A stretch of DNA of 12,690 bases from Solimicrobium sp040544425 (GTDB lineage: Bacteria; Pseudomonadota; Gammaproteobacteria; Burkholderiales; Burkholderiaceae_D): the NCBI GenBank assembly GCA_040544425.1, contig JBEONO010000045.1, positions 1 through 12,690 on the forward strand, given 5' to 3'. Positions 1 through 6,390 of the stretch are shown here, piece after piece. Each line of letters starts with the position of its first letter. Positions within the stretch are counted from its first letter, which is position 1. The position numbers and the translations under genes were made by a program. The notes under the pieces were generated by a model that was not told the origin of the DNA, did no database searches, and saw only the letters and a list, made by a program, of their open reading frames with translations.

Positions 1-163
1 TACTGGCAACAGCCAAAGCCAACGGCATTGAACCATTCGCTTGGTTGAAAGACACCTTAGAAAAATTACCTACCTGCCCAAATAGTCGCCTCGACAAACT
101 TCTCCCGCTACACACTTAACATCAAATCTACCGCCTGAAAATGTGGTGCCGCTGGACGCTTAC
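1..163 (+). mobile_element. Right end of an IS66-family insertion sequence
   Basis: The window opens inside an IS66-like element. It holds the last codons of the transposase, about 40 bases of non-coding tail, and a terminus reading GCTGGACGCTTAC that ends at 163. IS66 elements typically have ends beginning GTAAGC in inverted form, and this fits. The bases just outside (164-171, GGTACATT) would be the 8-bp target duplication usual for the family; this needs the left end, which is outside the window, to confirm. Element identity is inferred from the transposase tail plus the terminus. Confidence 0.7.
3..119 (+). CDS. IS66-family transposase (TnpC), C-terminal 38 residues, cut by window edge
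   Basis: An open frame enters from the left edge and stops at a TAA at 117-119. The visible residues include AKANGIEPFAWLKDTLEKLP and end RLDKLLPLHT. This closely resembles the conserved C-terminal tail of IS66 TnpC transposases (AKxNGLEPYxYLxxxLxxLP...LLPW). The catalytic DDE core lies outside the window, so integrity cannot be judged. It sits directly before the IS66-like right terminus, as expected. Confidence 0.75.
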   Translation: MATAKANGIEPFAWLKDTLEKLPTCPNSRLDKLLPLHT

Positions 164-376
164 GGTACATTTAGGTTAGAGCGCTTGGCAAAGAAGAATT
201 GGTGATTAAATTTTCAATTTTTCTTACCCTAACCTTGGTTGATAATTCGTATTATCAAACATGGATTTATATGTTATTGTCCGAAAAAATAGAGAATTTT
301 TCGAGGATTTGCACAATTTTGTTCTTAAATTTTGCATAAATCTGTTCCAGGTCACTTCCAATGAAATCGAGTAAAA
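164..376. other. Intergenic region upstream of the recombinase gene
   Basis: AT-rich gap between the IS66 end and the recombinase start. It holds the dif-like inverted repeat at 235-262, a GAAAAAATAGAGA box at 283-295 and an imperfect inverted repeat GCACAATTT (311-319) / AAATTTTGC (328-336). No convincing sigma-70 promoter was found. The start ATG at 377 has only a weak GAG upstream. No gene is supported here. Confidence 0.5.
235..262. other. dif-like recombination site candidate
   Basis: A perfect inverted repeat, TTGATAAT (239-246) and ATTATCAA (251-258), is separated by TCGT. Read as a Xer-type site it is an 11-bp arm ending in ATAA, a 6-bp centre TTCGTA (246-251), and an 11-bp arm beginning TTAT. 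That is the geometry of dif, pdif and many tyrosine-recombinase core sites. It lies 115 bp upstream of a tyrosine recombinase gene, where such sites are often placed. The arms are more symmetric than true dif, so a dedicated site for the neighbouring recombinase, or a repressor operator, are alternatives. Confidence 0.4.
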
Positions 377-2128
377 ATGTCAAACCACACAGATATCCTG
401 TTTGAAAAACCGACTTATAACCGGTCAGATTACGCTGCGCTGCGCTCTCACTGCGTAGGAATATCAATCAGCCGCATTGCATCCCTTTATTACAGCGAAG
501 ATGCTCCGCAGCTTGCGTATGGATTGGAGAGGTTCTTACTTGATATGAGAGCGGATCTGGTCGAGCGCGCGATAATGCATAACCCAGCGCTGGCCAGCAG
601 TTTGCAACACGCTAGGTCCGGCGGCGCAGTGACAACAAAAGCACTTCAAATATTAGTCCAGGCCGCAGAAGCGCCACAACCAGTGCCGGAGCCAAGCCAG
701 AAATTAGGACAATGGTTAAAACCCATTACAGCAAGAGCCTTGGCTGAAGAGAACATCTTGACAATAAAACAGCTCATTGAGTATATAACTGTAAGGGGGA
801 GTACTTGGTACTATGCAGTACCTCGCATAGGGGCCTTGAAAGCCAGAGTAATCGAGAATTGGCTGAAGTCTCATGAAGCAATGCTCGGCGAACTCAAGAT
901 AATAAACGTCAGCGAAAAGGCACCATCCACTACCCTACCTGTCACCATCCACCCAGGTCAGCAATCGGTACTGGCTCCACTGGAAAGCATCACTGTATCC
1001 AGTCAATTCGATGGTACCCATGGGGTCAATAGATCCCAGGCGTATTGCTACATCACGGCCGCAAATGACCTGCAGGCGATCAATTGTTACCTTCAAAGAT
1101 ATGCTGACCAGGCACACGCCCAGCGCGCATACAAGAAAGAATTGGAGAGGTTCCTGCTCTGGTGCGTCATCATTGCGCAAAAGCCCATGAGCTCCGTGAA
1201 CGCGTCCGACTGCCAAGAATACGCTGCTTTCTTGGCCAAACCGGCCCCAAGTTTTTGCGGCAAAAAGGCCGGGCGCCATACAAAACTATGGAGACCGTTT
1301 AACGATAAAGGTGGCTTGAGCCCACTCTCTCAACGGTACGCGATCAACATCTTGAGATCCGCCTTCGACTACTTTTGCAAAGTAAGGTACCTCGCTGGAA
1401 ACCCATTTTCAGTAGTCAAATCAAATGTGGTGACAAAAGAAGTTGACCTCATGCACATCGAGAAAGCACTGTCGGCACCACTCTGGCAAAAGTTGATTTC
1501 ATCACTCCAGGGCGCCGCGGAAACGAGCTCCCAATACCGCGTAGCGCTGGCCACGATGTTATTGCTCGGGGATTCAGGTATCAGACGCGAAGAAGCAGCA
1601 ACGGCGACGCGTGTGAAGCTCCAGAAGAGCCGCTATGCCGCCGACATCATGGAACTCGAAGTGCTTGGCAAAGGCCACAAAAAACGCGTGGTGCCAGTTA
1701 GCGCGCGCGCCATGAAGGCATTGGAGGCTCACTGGGCCGATCGGAATCTGGATGTCAGCGGCCGCGATGAAGAATACCTGCTAGCACCCTTGGTTACGCC
1801 GAAGCATAAGGCAGCTCAGGATAAGAAAGACGCCGGAGTTGGTGGATACGCACCAGAGTCTTTGTATCGATTGATTCAAACTACCATCGAGAATCTGATT
1901 AATCTGGTGCCAGGTGCATTTGACCAGGAAGACATTAGACAGCTTGAGGTCACTACCCCTCACGCATTCCGGCACACGTTTGGAACACTTTCTGTCGAAA
2001 AGGGAATGCCGATCGATGTGCTCCAATATTTTCTTGGTCACCAGTCAGTAGGTACCACTTCTATCTACAACAAAGCAAAGAAAAAGCGCGCAATGGAAGA
2101 AGCTGCCAAGTATTTCAATGTCGATTAG
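377..2128 (+). CDS. Tyrosine site-specific recombinase / integrase
   Basis: A 583-residue DNA strand-exchange enzyme of the tyrosine recombinase (phage integrase/XerCD) superfamily. The catalytic set is visible: Arg403 in GDSGIRREE, the beta-hairpin lysine in LGKGHKKRVVP (432-435), His529 and Arg532 in PHAFRH, His555 in FLGHQS, and nucleophile Tyr564 in TSIYNKA. A SAM-like core-binding region occupies about 225-350. The first 180 residues form an extra N-terminal domain (PRIGALKARVIENWL near 149-163) resembling the DUF3701-type domain of plasmid and chromid integrases; that domain name is from memory. At nearly twice XerC length it is not the housekeeping Xer. The dif-like repeat upstream and the replication genes downstream suggest multimer resolution or element integration. 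All catalytic residues are present, so it should be active. Confidence 0.9.
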   Translation: MSNHTDILFEKPTYNRSDYAALRSHCVGISISRIASLYYSEDAPQLAYGLERFLLDMRADLVERAIMHNPALASSLQHARSGGAVTTKALQILVQAAEAPQPVPEPSQKLGQWLKPITARALAEENILTIKQLIEYITVRGSTWYYAVPRIGALKARVIENWLKSHEAMLGELKIINVSEKAPSTTLPVTIHPGQQSVLAPLESITVSSQFDGTHGVNRSQAYCYITAANDLQAINCYLQRYADQAHAQRAYKKELERFLLWCVIIAQKPMSSVNASDCQEYAAFLAKPAPSFCGKKAGRHTKLWRPFNDKGGLSPLSQRYAINILRSAFDYFCKVRYLAGNPFSVVKSNVVTKEVDLMHIEKALSAPLWQKLISSLQGAAETSSQYRVALATMLLLGDSGIRREEAATATRVKLQKSRYAADIMELEVLGKGHKKRVVPVSARAMKALEAHWADRNLDVSGRDEEYLLAPLVTPKHKAAQDKKDAGVGGYAPESLYRLIQTTIENLINLVPGAFDQEDIRQLEVTTPHAFRHTFGTLSVEKGMPIDVLQYFLGHQSVGTTSIYNKAKKKRAMEEAAKYFNVD

Positions 2129-2163
2129 TGAATCCAAAAGTTAGCGGCAATGTCTAAGTATTT

Positions 2164-2180
2164 GCCAGACACTGTCTGGC
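2164..2180 (+). terminator. Hairpin downstream of the recombinase gene (weak terminator)
   Basis: GCCAGACA and TGTCTGGC flank a single C, giving a perfect 17-bp inverted repeat. As RNA it folds to about 7 bp with a 3-nt loop, followed by TAATTGTTT. It starts 36 bases after the stop codon. The T-tract is poor, so an operator or recombination site is possible instead. Confidence 0.35.
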
Positions 2181-2246
2181 TAATTGTTTCGAGTAGCCAT
2201 GCCATGTAAAACAAACGCATCCTCAGAATGCAGATAGCCCATCTAT

Positions 2247-2471
2247 TTACCGCGATTCCACCAGATCATACTTCCGCGCCCGCCGCTCTTTGTGGATCCT
2301 CAAAACAGTTTGGATGGCGTCCCTATAGGTAGGTACCACCTCTTGCCCAATGTTACCCAAATTGTTTTGCCGGCCACCCCAAGCCTTTTCGACCACCCAA
2401 AAATCGAGCATGTCTTTGTACACCCGGGCGCAATAAAATCGATTTTCTGTTTCCCACCGTAGTTGCTTCAT
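2247..2471 (-). CDS. Small WGR-domain-like protein, function unknown
   Basis: A 74-residue protein. The core FWVVEKAWGGRQNNLGNIGQ (about 28-47), followed by a helix rich in Arg and Lys (RIHKERRARKYDLV), resembles the WGR fold found in PARPs and in small stand-alone bacterial proteins, many of them plasmid-borne. The WGR call comes from motif appearance only. The start ATG at 2471 is well supported by an AAGGAG ribosome site four bases upstream. A TTGTAT-17-TACACT promoter precedes it at 2511-2539. It is the only gene between the recombinase and the candidate origin, so a DNA-related or maintenance role is plausible but unproven. Confidence 0.6.
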   Translation of the reverse strand: MKQLRWETENRFYCARVYKDMLDFWVVEKAWGGRQNNLGNIGQEVVPTYRDAIQTVLRIHKERRARKYDLVESR

Positions 2472-2487
2472 AGGGCTCCTTACTAGA

Positions 2488-2539
2488 TAGGTCGAGGTGA
2501 CCTAGCCGCAAGTGTAGCCATAAGTGCCAAAGTATACAA
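2488..2539 (-). promoter_or_regulatory. Promoter and operator-like repeat of the WGR gene
   Basis: On the minus strand TTGTAT (2539-2534) and TACACT (2516-2511) are separated by exactly 17 bp, a fair sigma-70 match. The inverted repeat TAGGTC (2488-2493) / GACCTA (2499-2504) sits where transcription should start, as an autoregulatory operator would. Its position inside the candidate origin could couple this gene to replication state. Confidence 0.4.
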
Positions 2540-2632
2540 GAGCAGTTATCCACCGATGTTGTGTATAAGTGACCTTCAGATAGCATTAAGGCCTTGAAAA
2601 TAGCCATTGTCATCGCCGTGCCCAAAGTTTCA
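2505..2632. other. Candidate replication origin (oriV) with two DnaA boxes
   Basis: Immediately after the rep stop are TTATCCACC (2546-2554, one mismatch to the DnaA box consensus TTATCCACA) and, inverted, TGTGTATAA (2560-2568, complement TTATACACA, a full match to TTWTNCACA). They are 5 bp apart. AAGTG-containing repeats occur at 2510, 2522 and 2567 and might be weak iterons. DnaA boxes next to a plasmid initiator gene commonly mark the origin. No clear iteron array or strongly AT-rich unwinding element is seen. Confidence 0.45.
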
Positions 2633-3604
2633 TCAATCCTTAATTTCGACTATCCTGCCGGCATCAATATCGTCATAAACGGTTTCCATGTCTTTACCAG
2701 CTATGTTTTTAACCCATTGTCCATCCCGGACAACCTCGGCAAGACCGTCAAAGATGCGAATGTATTTGCCAGGCGAAACGCTGAATCGCTTATGTGCGTA
2801 TTTCTTCGATCGAGACATTGCTCCACCAGCCAAAGAGCTTTCCTTACCTTCTTCTGGAGTCGCTCCAAGTCGTTCGATCTGAGATGCTCTTGCTGCATAG
2901 TCGCTCTGCTTGCCAATCAGGCTGAGGAGATACCGATAAACTCGTTGTCCAGAGCATTTTGCGCGTGCCAGGTACTTCTTTGCTACAACGTAGATGTCTT
3001 CAAGACGATATCCATGATCACTTGCTATTCCCCGTAGTTTGCAGACGCCAGATGGCTTAACTCCTAAAGACACGATTTCCTCAAGTTCAGTGGGTAAATT
3101 GATTGGTGTTGCTTCTGGATTTGCTTTTCGCTTTTCTTCCAAAATCTTCGAGTAATCTTCTTTAAAATTAAGATCAACGTATACAGCACCGTCAGACATT
3201 TCTGTCTTTGGCTCTTGCGCAGGTTTCTTTTTACCTGTCGGCAGTCCGACAATTTCGCACAAAGATTCGGTAAATGCGTACCGCTTTGATTCGAACACAC
3301 CCCACTCAGATCTACCCTCAGACATCGTAGTGATCCATTCAGCATCGTGAAGAACTTTCATTGTGCGCTCTACAGTCTTAGTGCTGACTTCTGCCTGCAT
3401 GGCCACGGTGTCTAGGCGCGCTTTAATTTGAGTAGTACCATTGAACTGGCTAGCACGGGTGAGTAACGTTTTCAAGACGGACTTCATGCTACGTGTCAGC
3501 CCCAGAAATCTAGGATTGGTTTCAACCAGGACTATTGCCTGTTGAATTGTTTTTGGGTACCCAGTGTAAGGGCGGATTATATCTTCGATAGTCGGTGAGT
3601 ACAT
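2633..3604 (-). CDS. Plasmid replication initiator-like winged-helix protein
   Basis: Predicted initiator of plasmid replication, about 323 residues from this start. Residues about 30-95 contain a helix-turn-helix: a conserved segment ending TLLTRASQF, then the recognition-helix region AMQAEVSTKTVERTMKVLHD, as in HTH-type Rep proteins and Replication protein O-like domains. A second structured segment at about 200-235 (YRLEDIYVVAKKYLARAK) may help bind DNA. The C-terminus (KYIRIFDGLAEVVRDGQWVK) is unrecognised. The ATG at 3604 is chosen because AAAGGA lies six bases upstream; a GTG 18 bases earlier has no ribosome site. It follows parB in the same direction, precedes a DnaA-box cluster, and has an antisense RNA unit over its leader, all consistent with a rep gene. 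No sequence family was confirmed, so the role is inferred from fold and context. Confidence 0.7.
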   Translation of the reverse strand: MYSPTIEDIIRPYTGYPKTIQQAIVLVETNPRFLGLTRSMKSVLKTLLTRASQFNGTTQIKARLDTVAMQAEVSTKTVERTMKVLHDAEWITTMSEGRSEWGVFESKRYAFTESLCEIVGLPTGKKKPAQEPKTEMSDGAVYVDLNFKEDYSKILEEKRKANPEATPINLPTELEEIVSLGVKPSGVCKLRGIASDHGYRLEDIYVVAKKYLARAKCSGQRVYRYLLSLIGKQSDYAARASQIERLGATPEEGKESSLAGGAMSRSKKYAHKRFSVSPGKYIRIFDGLAEVVRDGQWVKNIAGKDMETVYDDIDAGRIVEIKD

Positions 3605-3641
3605 GCGTGTTCCTTTCACCACATTTTTGTGTGATTAGGTA

Positions 3642-3670
3642 TTGACATGCATGTTGGGGATTAGTACTAT
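3642..3670 (+). promoter_or_regulatory. Sigma-70 promoter of the antisense RNA
   Basis: TTGACA (3642-3647), a 17-bp spacer, then TACTAT (3665-3670): a perfect -35 box and ideal spacing. It points away from rep, on the strand opposite the rep leader. The spacer contains the 10-bp palindrome ACATGCATGT (3645-3654), a possible repressor site. No plus-strand reading frame follows within the short interval to the terminator. Confidence 0.75.
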
Positions 3671-3676
3671 GAGGGC

Positions 3677-3756
3677 TCTCAGGTCTCATTCGTCATCCGA
3701 AACATGCGACGAGTGTTTCTCAAAAAAGCCCGACATTCCACTGCCGGGCTTTTTCC
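3677..3756 (+). ncRNA. Putative counter-transcribed RNA regulating rep
   Basis: A unit of about 80 nt, predicted from the strong promoter at 3642-3670 and the terminator at 3723-3754. It is complementary to the leader any rep transcript arriving from parB or from the parB-rep gap would carry. An internal stem pairs CATTCGTC (3687-3694) with GACGAGTG (3708-3715), with one G-U pair and a 13-nt loop; GAAACA (3699-3704) with TGTTTC (3714-3719) is a competing stem. Short, highly structured antisense RNAs that limit initiator synthesis are known in many plasmids, including the repB-repC gap of repABC replicons. The start is inferred from promoter spacing, and no transcript data were available. Confidence 0.65.
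3723..3754. terminator. Bidirectional rho-independent terminator between parB and rep
   Basis: AAAAAGCCCG (3723-3732) pairs perfectly with CGGGCTTTTT (3745-3754) around a 12-nt loop. Read on plus it ends the antisense RNA. Read on minus the same stem is followed by six T residues, so it can also stop transcription coming from parB before rep. Its place inside the rep leader makes it a possible attenuator controlled by the antisense RNA. Confidence 0.8.
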
Positions 3757-3790
3757 TTTCTAGGTCCTATTTTTCCATTCTCATTCTCCC

Positions 3791-3831
3791 GTTATTCGCC
3801 CTAAATAATTAATTATTCGGGCCGAATAATT
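3791..3831. promoter_or_regulatory. Palindrome cluster: candidate parS or operator
   Basis: AATTATTCGG (3811-3820) and its exact inverse (3822-3831) flank one G. A second palindrome, AATAATT/AATTATT (3804-3817), overlaps it. The TTATTCG half-site also occurs at 3792-3798, 21 bp (two helical turns) from the copy at 3813-3819. The cluster begins 33 bp after the parB stop, the place of the centromere in P1- and F-type partition loci. A rep operator is the alternative. Confidence 0.5.
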
Positions 3832-3864
3832 TTTAAGTCATTGATTTTAAACGATATTTCATTT

Positions 3865-4905
3865 TTAATCGTCTTTAGCATCTATATCTGCTACAGCCTT
3901 TAACGATTCCATCACCTTCAAAAGCGTGGTATCAGCATCAACATGGATATCACTAATTCGAACTGTAATCACACGTCCATCTAGTTTTGCAGTAAATACT
4001 TGCCGACCGGTTCTGTTAGTGATCACTTTCGGTTTCTGGACTTCTCTTTTCGACTTCTGCTTCACCATCTGTAGAAACCACTGCTTTACTGAACTCTGGT
4101 CCGCTCCGGACTCAGTAATCCTTAAAACGGCTTCATGGATTAATTTCTCTTCTGTTGGATACTCTTTTAAAAGCTGCGCAATATCGCGTGAGCAATCGGC
4201 CCCAAACATCGCAGCATTACTTTCAAGCAACTTAATGAAAATTGGTGGCAAGTTAAGCATATTCATCCGCGCAGATACACGAGGCTGCGAGGTCCCAAAC
4301 AAATTAGCGACCTCAGACTGATTCTTGCCGAATCCTTCCTGAAGGGCTTCTTGATAGAGCTTTCCCTTTTCGTAATCCGTCAGGTCAACTCGAGCCTCGT
4401 TGGATATCATCGTGACCAGCTTGGCGTCACGGTCACTGCATTCAACAATGTGTGCGTCGATTTCCGTCCAGCCCAGGCTTCGCGCTGCTCGGGTTCTTCT
4501 GTGTCCAGATATCAGTTCAAATCGGTCGCCAATACGACGTACTTTGATGGCTTCTTTTAATCCGGCAGCAACCATCGAGTGACCCAGGTCATCAATGTCT
4601 CCGAGGTCATAAAGTTTTCGTGGTTGATACGGGCTGTCATCAACCAGGCTTAAGTTTATCTTCGTGAATGCATTTCCAGGTTCAACAGATGACGTCTCCG
4701 GAGTTTGCGGTAATTCATGAACTGCTTTTATTGGAGCCGATTGCAAAGATGGTTCCGTCGGTAACTCATGGTTTCCCTCAAGTGCTTCAGATGGAAAATC
4801 TTTGTCTTCATTATTCTTGAGTTCTGAAATAACGCCAGATTTGATCAGCCCGGAAAACTTCATCTGTTTTTTCTGAGCTCCGGTTTTTTTGATTTCGTCC
4901 GTCAT
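3865..4905 (-). CDS. parB: ParB-family partition protein
   Basis: Centromere-binding protein of a plasmid partition system, 346 residues. The ParB/Srx nucleotide-binding domain spans about 80-185, with the SPYQPRK box and ELISGHRRTRAARSLGW, the arginine patch that binds CTP in ParB proteins. A helix-turn-helix follows (KNQSEVANLFGTSQPRVSARMNML). Residues 1-75 are basic then acidic and probably disordered, as in ParB proteins whose N-terminus activates ParA. The C-terminal segment has a basic stretch (KQKSKREVQKPK) and a likely dimerisation domain. The start ATG overlaps the upstream stop as ATGA, indicating translational coupling in a parA-orf-parB operon. The first 25 residues share a motif with the upstream 110-aa protein. 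ParB identity is firm; the site it binds is inferred. Confidence 0.93.
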   Translation of the reverse strand: MTDEIKKTGAQKKQMKFSGLIKSGVISELKNNEDKDFPSEALEGNHELPTEPSLQSAPIKAVHELPQTPETSSVEPGNAFTKINLSLVDDSPYQPRKLYDLGDIDDLGHSMVAAGLKEAIKVRRIGDRFELISGHRRTRAARSLGWTEIDAHIVECSDRDAKLVTMISNEARVDLTDYEKGKLYQEALQEGFGKNQSEVANLFGTSQPRVSARMNMLNLPPIFIKLLESNAAMFGADCSRDIAQLLKEYPTEEKLIHEAVLRITESGADQSSVKQWFLQMVKQKSKREVQKPKVITNRTGRQVFTAKLDGRVITVRISDIHVDADTTLLKVMESLKAVADIDAKDD

Positions 4906-5234
4906 AGTGTCCCTATATTTTGTTCTTTGTTCTTAAGCGCTTCGTAAGCAATCTCTATTTTTTCTATCAATACATCGATTTCAGACAAAGCGATATCAAC
5001 TTCTTTACCGACGCCATTCATAACTGTCAACGCGTACCCAGCGAGATATCCAGCTGATCTGAAATCTTCAACCATTGACGCCTTTTGAATGGCCTCAAGA
5101 ATTCTTTTGGTTTGCGCTTCATCCATTTTGCGTCCAATAATTACGTCAGCATCCTGAAAAACCTCTGTCTTCAGAAAATCAGAGAACATTTTCTTTGTTT
5201 TCTTGACTCCATTTTTTTCGATTACTCCCGACAT
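4902..5234 (-). CDS. Small unknown protein encoded between parA and parB
   Basis: A 110-residue protein I do not recognise. It is translated between parA (22-base gap) and parB (4-base ATGA overlap) and has AGGGCG six bases before its ATG. No catalytic motif, signal peptide or membrane segment is seen. The body is mostly predicted helix, ending in a charged, coiled-coil-like stretch (ALSEIDVLIEKIEIAYEALK). Its first 25 residues align without gaps with the ParB N-terminus: Ile5, Lys7, Gly9, Lys12, Phe17, Ser18, Lys22 and Val25 are shared. In ParB proteins the basic N-terminus contacts ParA, so this may be an accessory ParA-binding or partition-regulating factor. That is inference; an antagonist of ParB or a Rep modulator would fit too. 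Confidence 0.8.
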   Translation of the reverse strand: MSGVIEKNGVKKTKKMFSDFLKTEVFQDADVIIGRKMDEAQTKRILEAIQKASMVEDFRSAGYLAGYALTVMNGVGKEVDIALSEIDVLIEKIEIAYEALKNKEQNIGTL

Positions 5235-5256
5235 CTTTGTCGCCCTTATTTTTATT

Positions 5257-6318
5257 TTATGGTGCCGTCAGCTTGACGTTGTAAAGCTTGATCAATGATT
5301 TCGTCACGTCGATGATGTCGCGCGCGCCCACGGAATTCGGTTCTTTCTCGAGAACAGGAGCAGACTTAGTGACGTCATCAAGATCTGTCTCACGCAAGAA
5401 TCCTACGAAATCTCTGATGATGGTGTCGTTCATGTATTGCCCATAATCCGTTGCCAATTTCTCGATGGCTTCATTATGTGATGCGTACGACTGGCGGTAC
5501 CGATTTGCAATGATGTGAAGACCCAATTTATTCTTGCGATCCGGATACGACCTATTGATTTCTTCGATACTAGATTCCAGGCCTTCGATCGCTAGGACGC
5601 TCTGTGCTTCAGGCATCACCACAGCTGTAACACGGTTACTTGCGACCAAGAATGAAGTAGTCAGGATGGAAGTATTTGGTGCGGAATCGATGATCACGAC
5701 ATCGTAACTTTTAAAGAATTCAGACTCTTTTTCCATGAGTCGCGTGAACAAGAATTCTCTGTTCATTGATGCTGACATCCAAGAATCGATATTGGACAAC
5801 GTGATATCTGCTGGAATGAGATCGAGCATGCCGTCATCATAGATGGGTACGACGGCTTCATTTATTTTCGTAGGTTGCCCTTTGGATAGGCGCTCCATCA
5901 AGTCGCCAATATGCGTAAGCTTCTGATTGATATCGAATCCCAGCTGCTTGGACATGGACCCCTGCGGATCGCCTTCAATCAGCAAAGTGCGATACCCCAT
6001 CTGCGCGAAACAGGCGCCGACGTTTGTTGATATCGTTGTTTTACCTACGCCGCCTTTGGACATGCGGAATGGGATCACAGCAGGGAGATCTCTATTCGTT
6101 TTGGTGAGTTTCATCACCGCTTGGCGAATTTTTCGGATTTCGAATGGGAGATATAATTTATGTCTGAAGAGCTCTGCTGATTCTGTGGTCTCTTTACTCC
6201 CGACACCAGCCTCTTTTGCGAGCTCTCTAAACTTCTTGTCGGAGTCAGTAAAACCCACGAATTCTTTCGCAAGTTTTAATTTGATGCCTTGGTGCTGCCG
6301 AATTCCGATTTTACCCAT
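5257..6318 (-). CDS. parA: ParA-family partition ATPase
   Basis: Walker-type ATPase that drives plasmid segregation with ParB, 353 residues from the chosen start. The deviant Walker A motif KGGVGKTT lies at about 88-95 with its signature lysine, the A' motif EGDPQGS at about 115-121, and Walker B VVIIDSAPNTS around 207-217. Roughly 85 residues precede the ATPase core, as in large type Ia ParA proteins whose N-terminus binds the operator and autoregulates. ATG 6318 is preferred: GAGG lies five bases upstream, whereas the upstream TTG at 6342 has no ribosome site and falls almost at the predicted transcription start. It heads the parA-orf-parB operon, which may read on toward rep. An inverted repeat just above its promoter could be the ParA operator. 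Confidence 0.93.
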   Translation of the reverse strand: MGKIGIRQHQGIKLKLAKEFVGFTDSDKKFRELAKEAGVGSKETTESAELFRHKLYLPFEIRKIRQAVMKLTKTNRDLPAVIPFRMSKGGVGKTTISTNVGACFAQMGYRTLLIEGDPQGSMSKQLGFDINQKLTHIGDLMERLSKGQPTKINEAVVPIYDDGMLDLIPADITLSNIDSWMSASMNREFLFTRLMEKESEFFKSYDVVIIDSAPNTSILTTSFLVASNRVTAVVMPEAQSVLAIEGLESSIEEINRSYPDRKNKLGLHIIANRYRQSYASHNEAIEKLATDYGQYMNDTIIRDFVGFLRETDLDDVTKSAPVLEKEPNSVGARDIIDVTKSLIKLYNVKLTAP

Positions 6319-6350
6319 CAAATCCTCATATATTTTGGACAATTTGACAG

Positions 6351-6379
6351 ATAATAAAGATAGACCGGAACTTTTGCAA
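6351..6379 (-). promoter_or_regulatory. parA operon promoter
   Basis: On the minus strand TTGCAA (6379-6374), a 17-bp spacer and TATTAT (6356-6351) form a good sigma-70 promoter. Transcription should start near 6344, giving a leader of about 26 bases to ATG 6318. Confidence 0.6.
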
Positions 6380-6390
6380 CGAAATTTTTA

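Noticed and set aside
267..467. Minus-strand open frame of 66 codons at the recombinase start
   Set aside because: Overlaps the recombinase gene and its control region, has no ribosome site, and its product is unlike any known protein.
2594..3037. Plus-strand open frame opposite rep
   Set aside because: Lies antisense to the well-supported rep frame, and the product has no recognisable domain.
3926..4321. Plus-strand open frame opposite parB
   Set aside because: Antisense shadow of a gene with clear ParB motifs.
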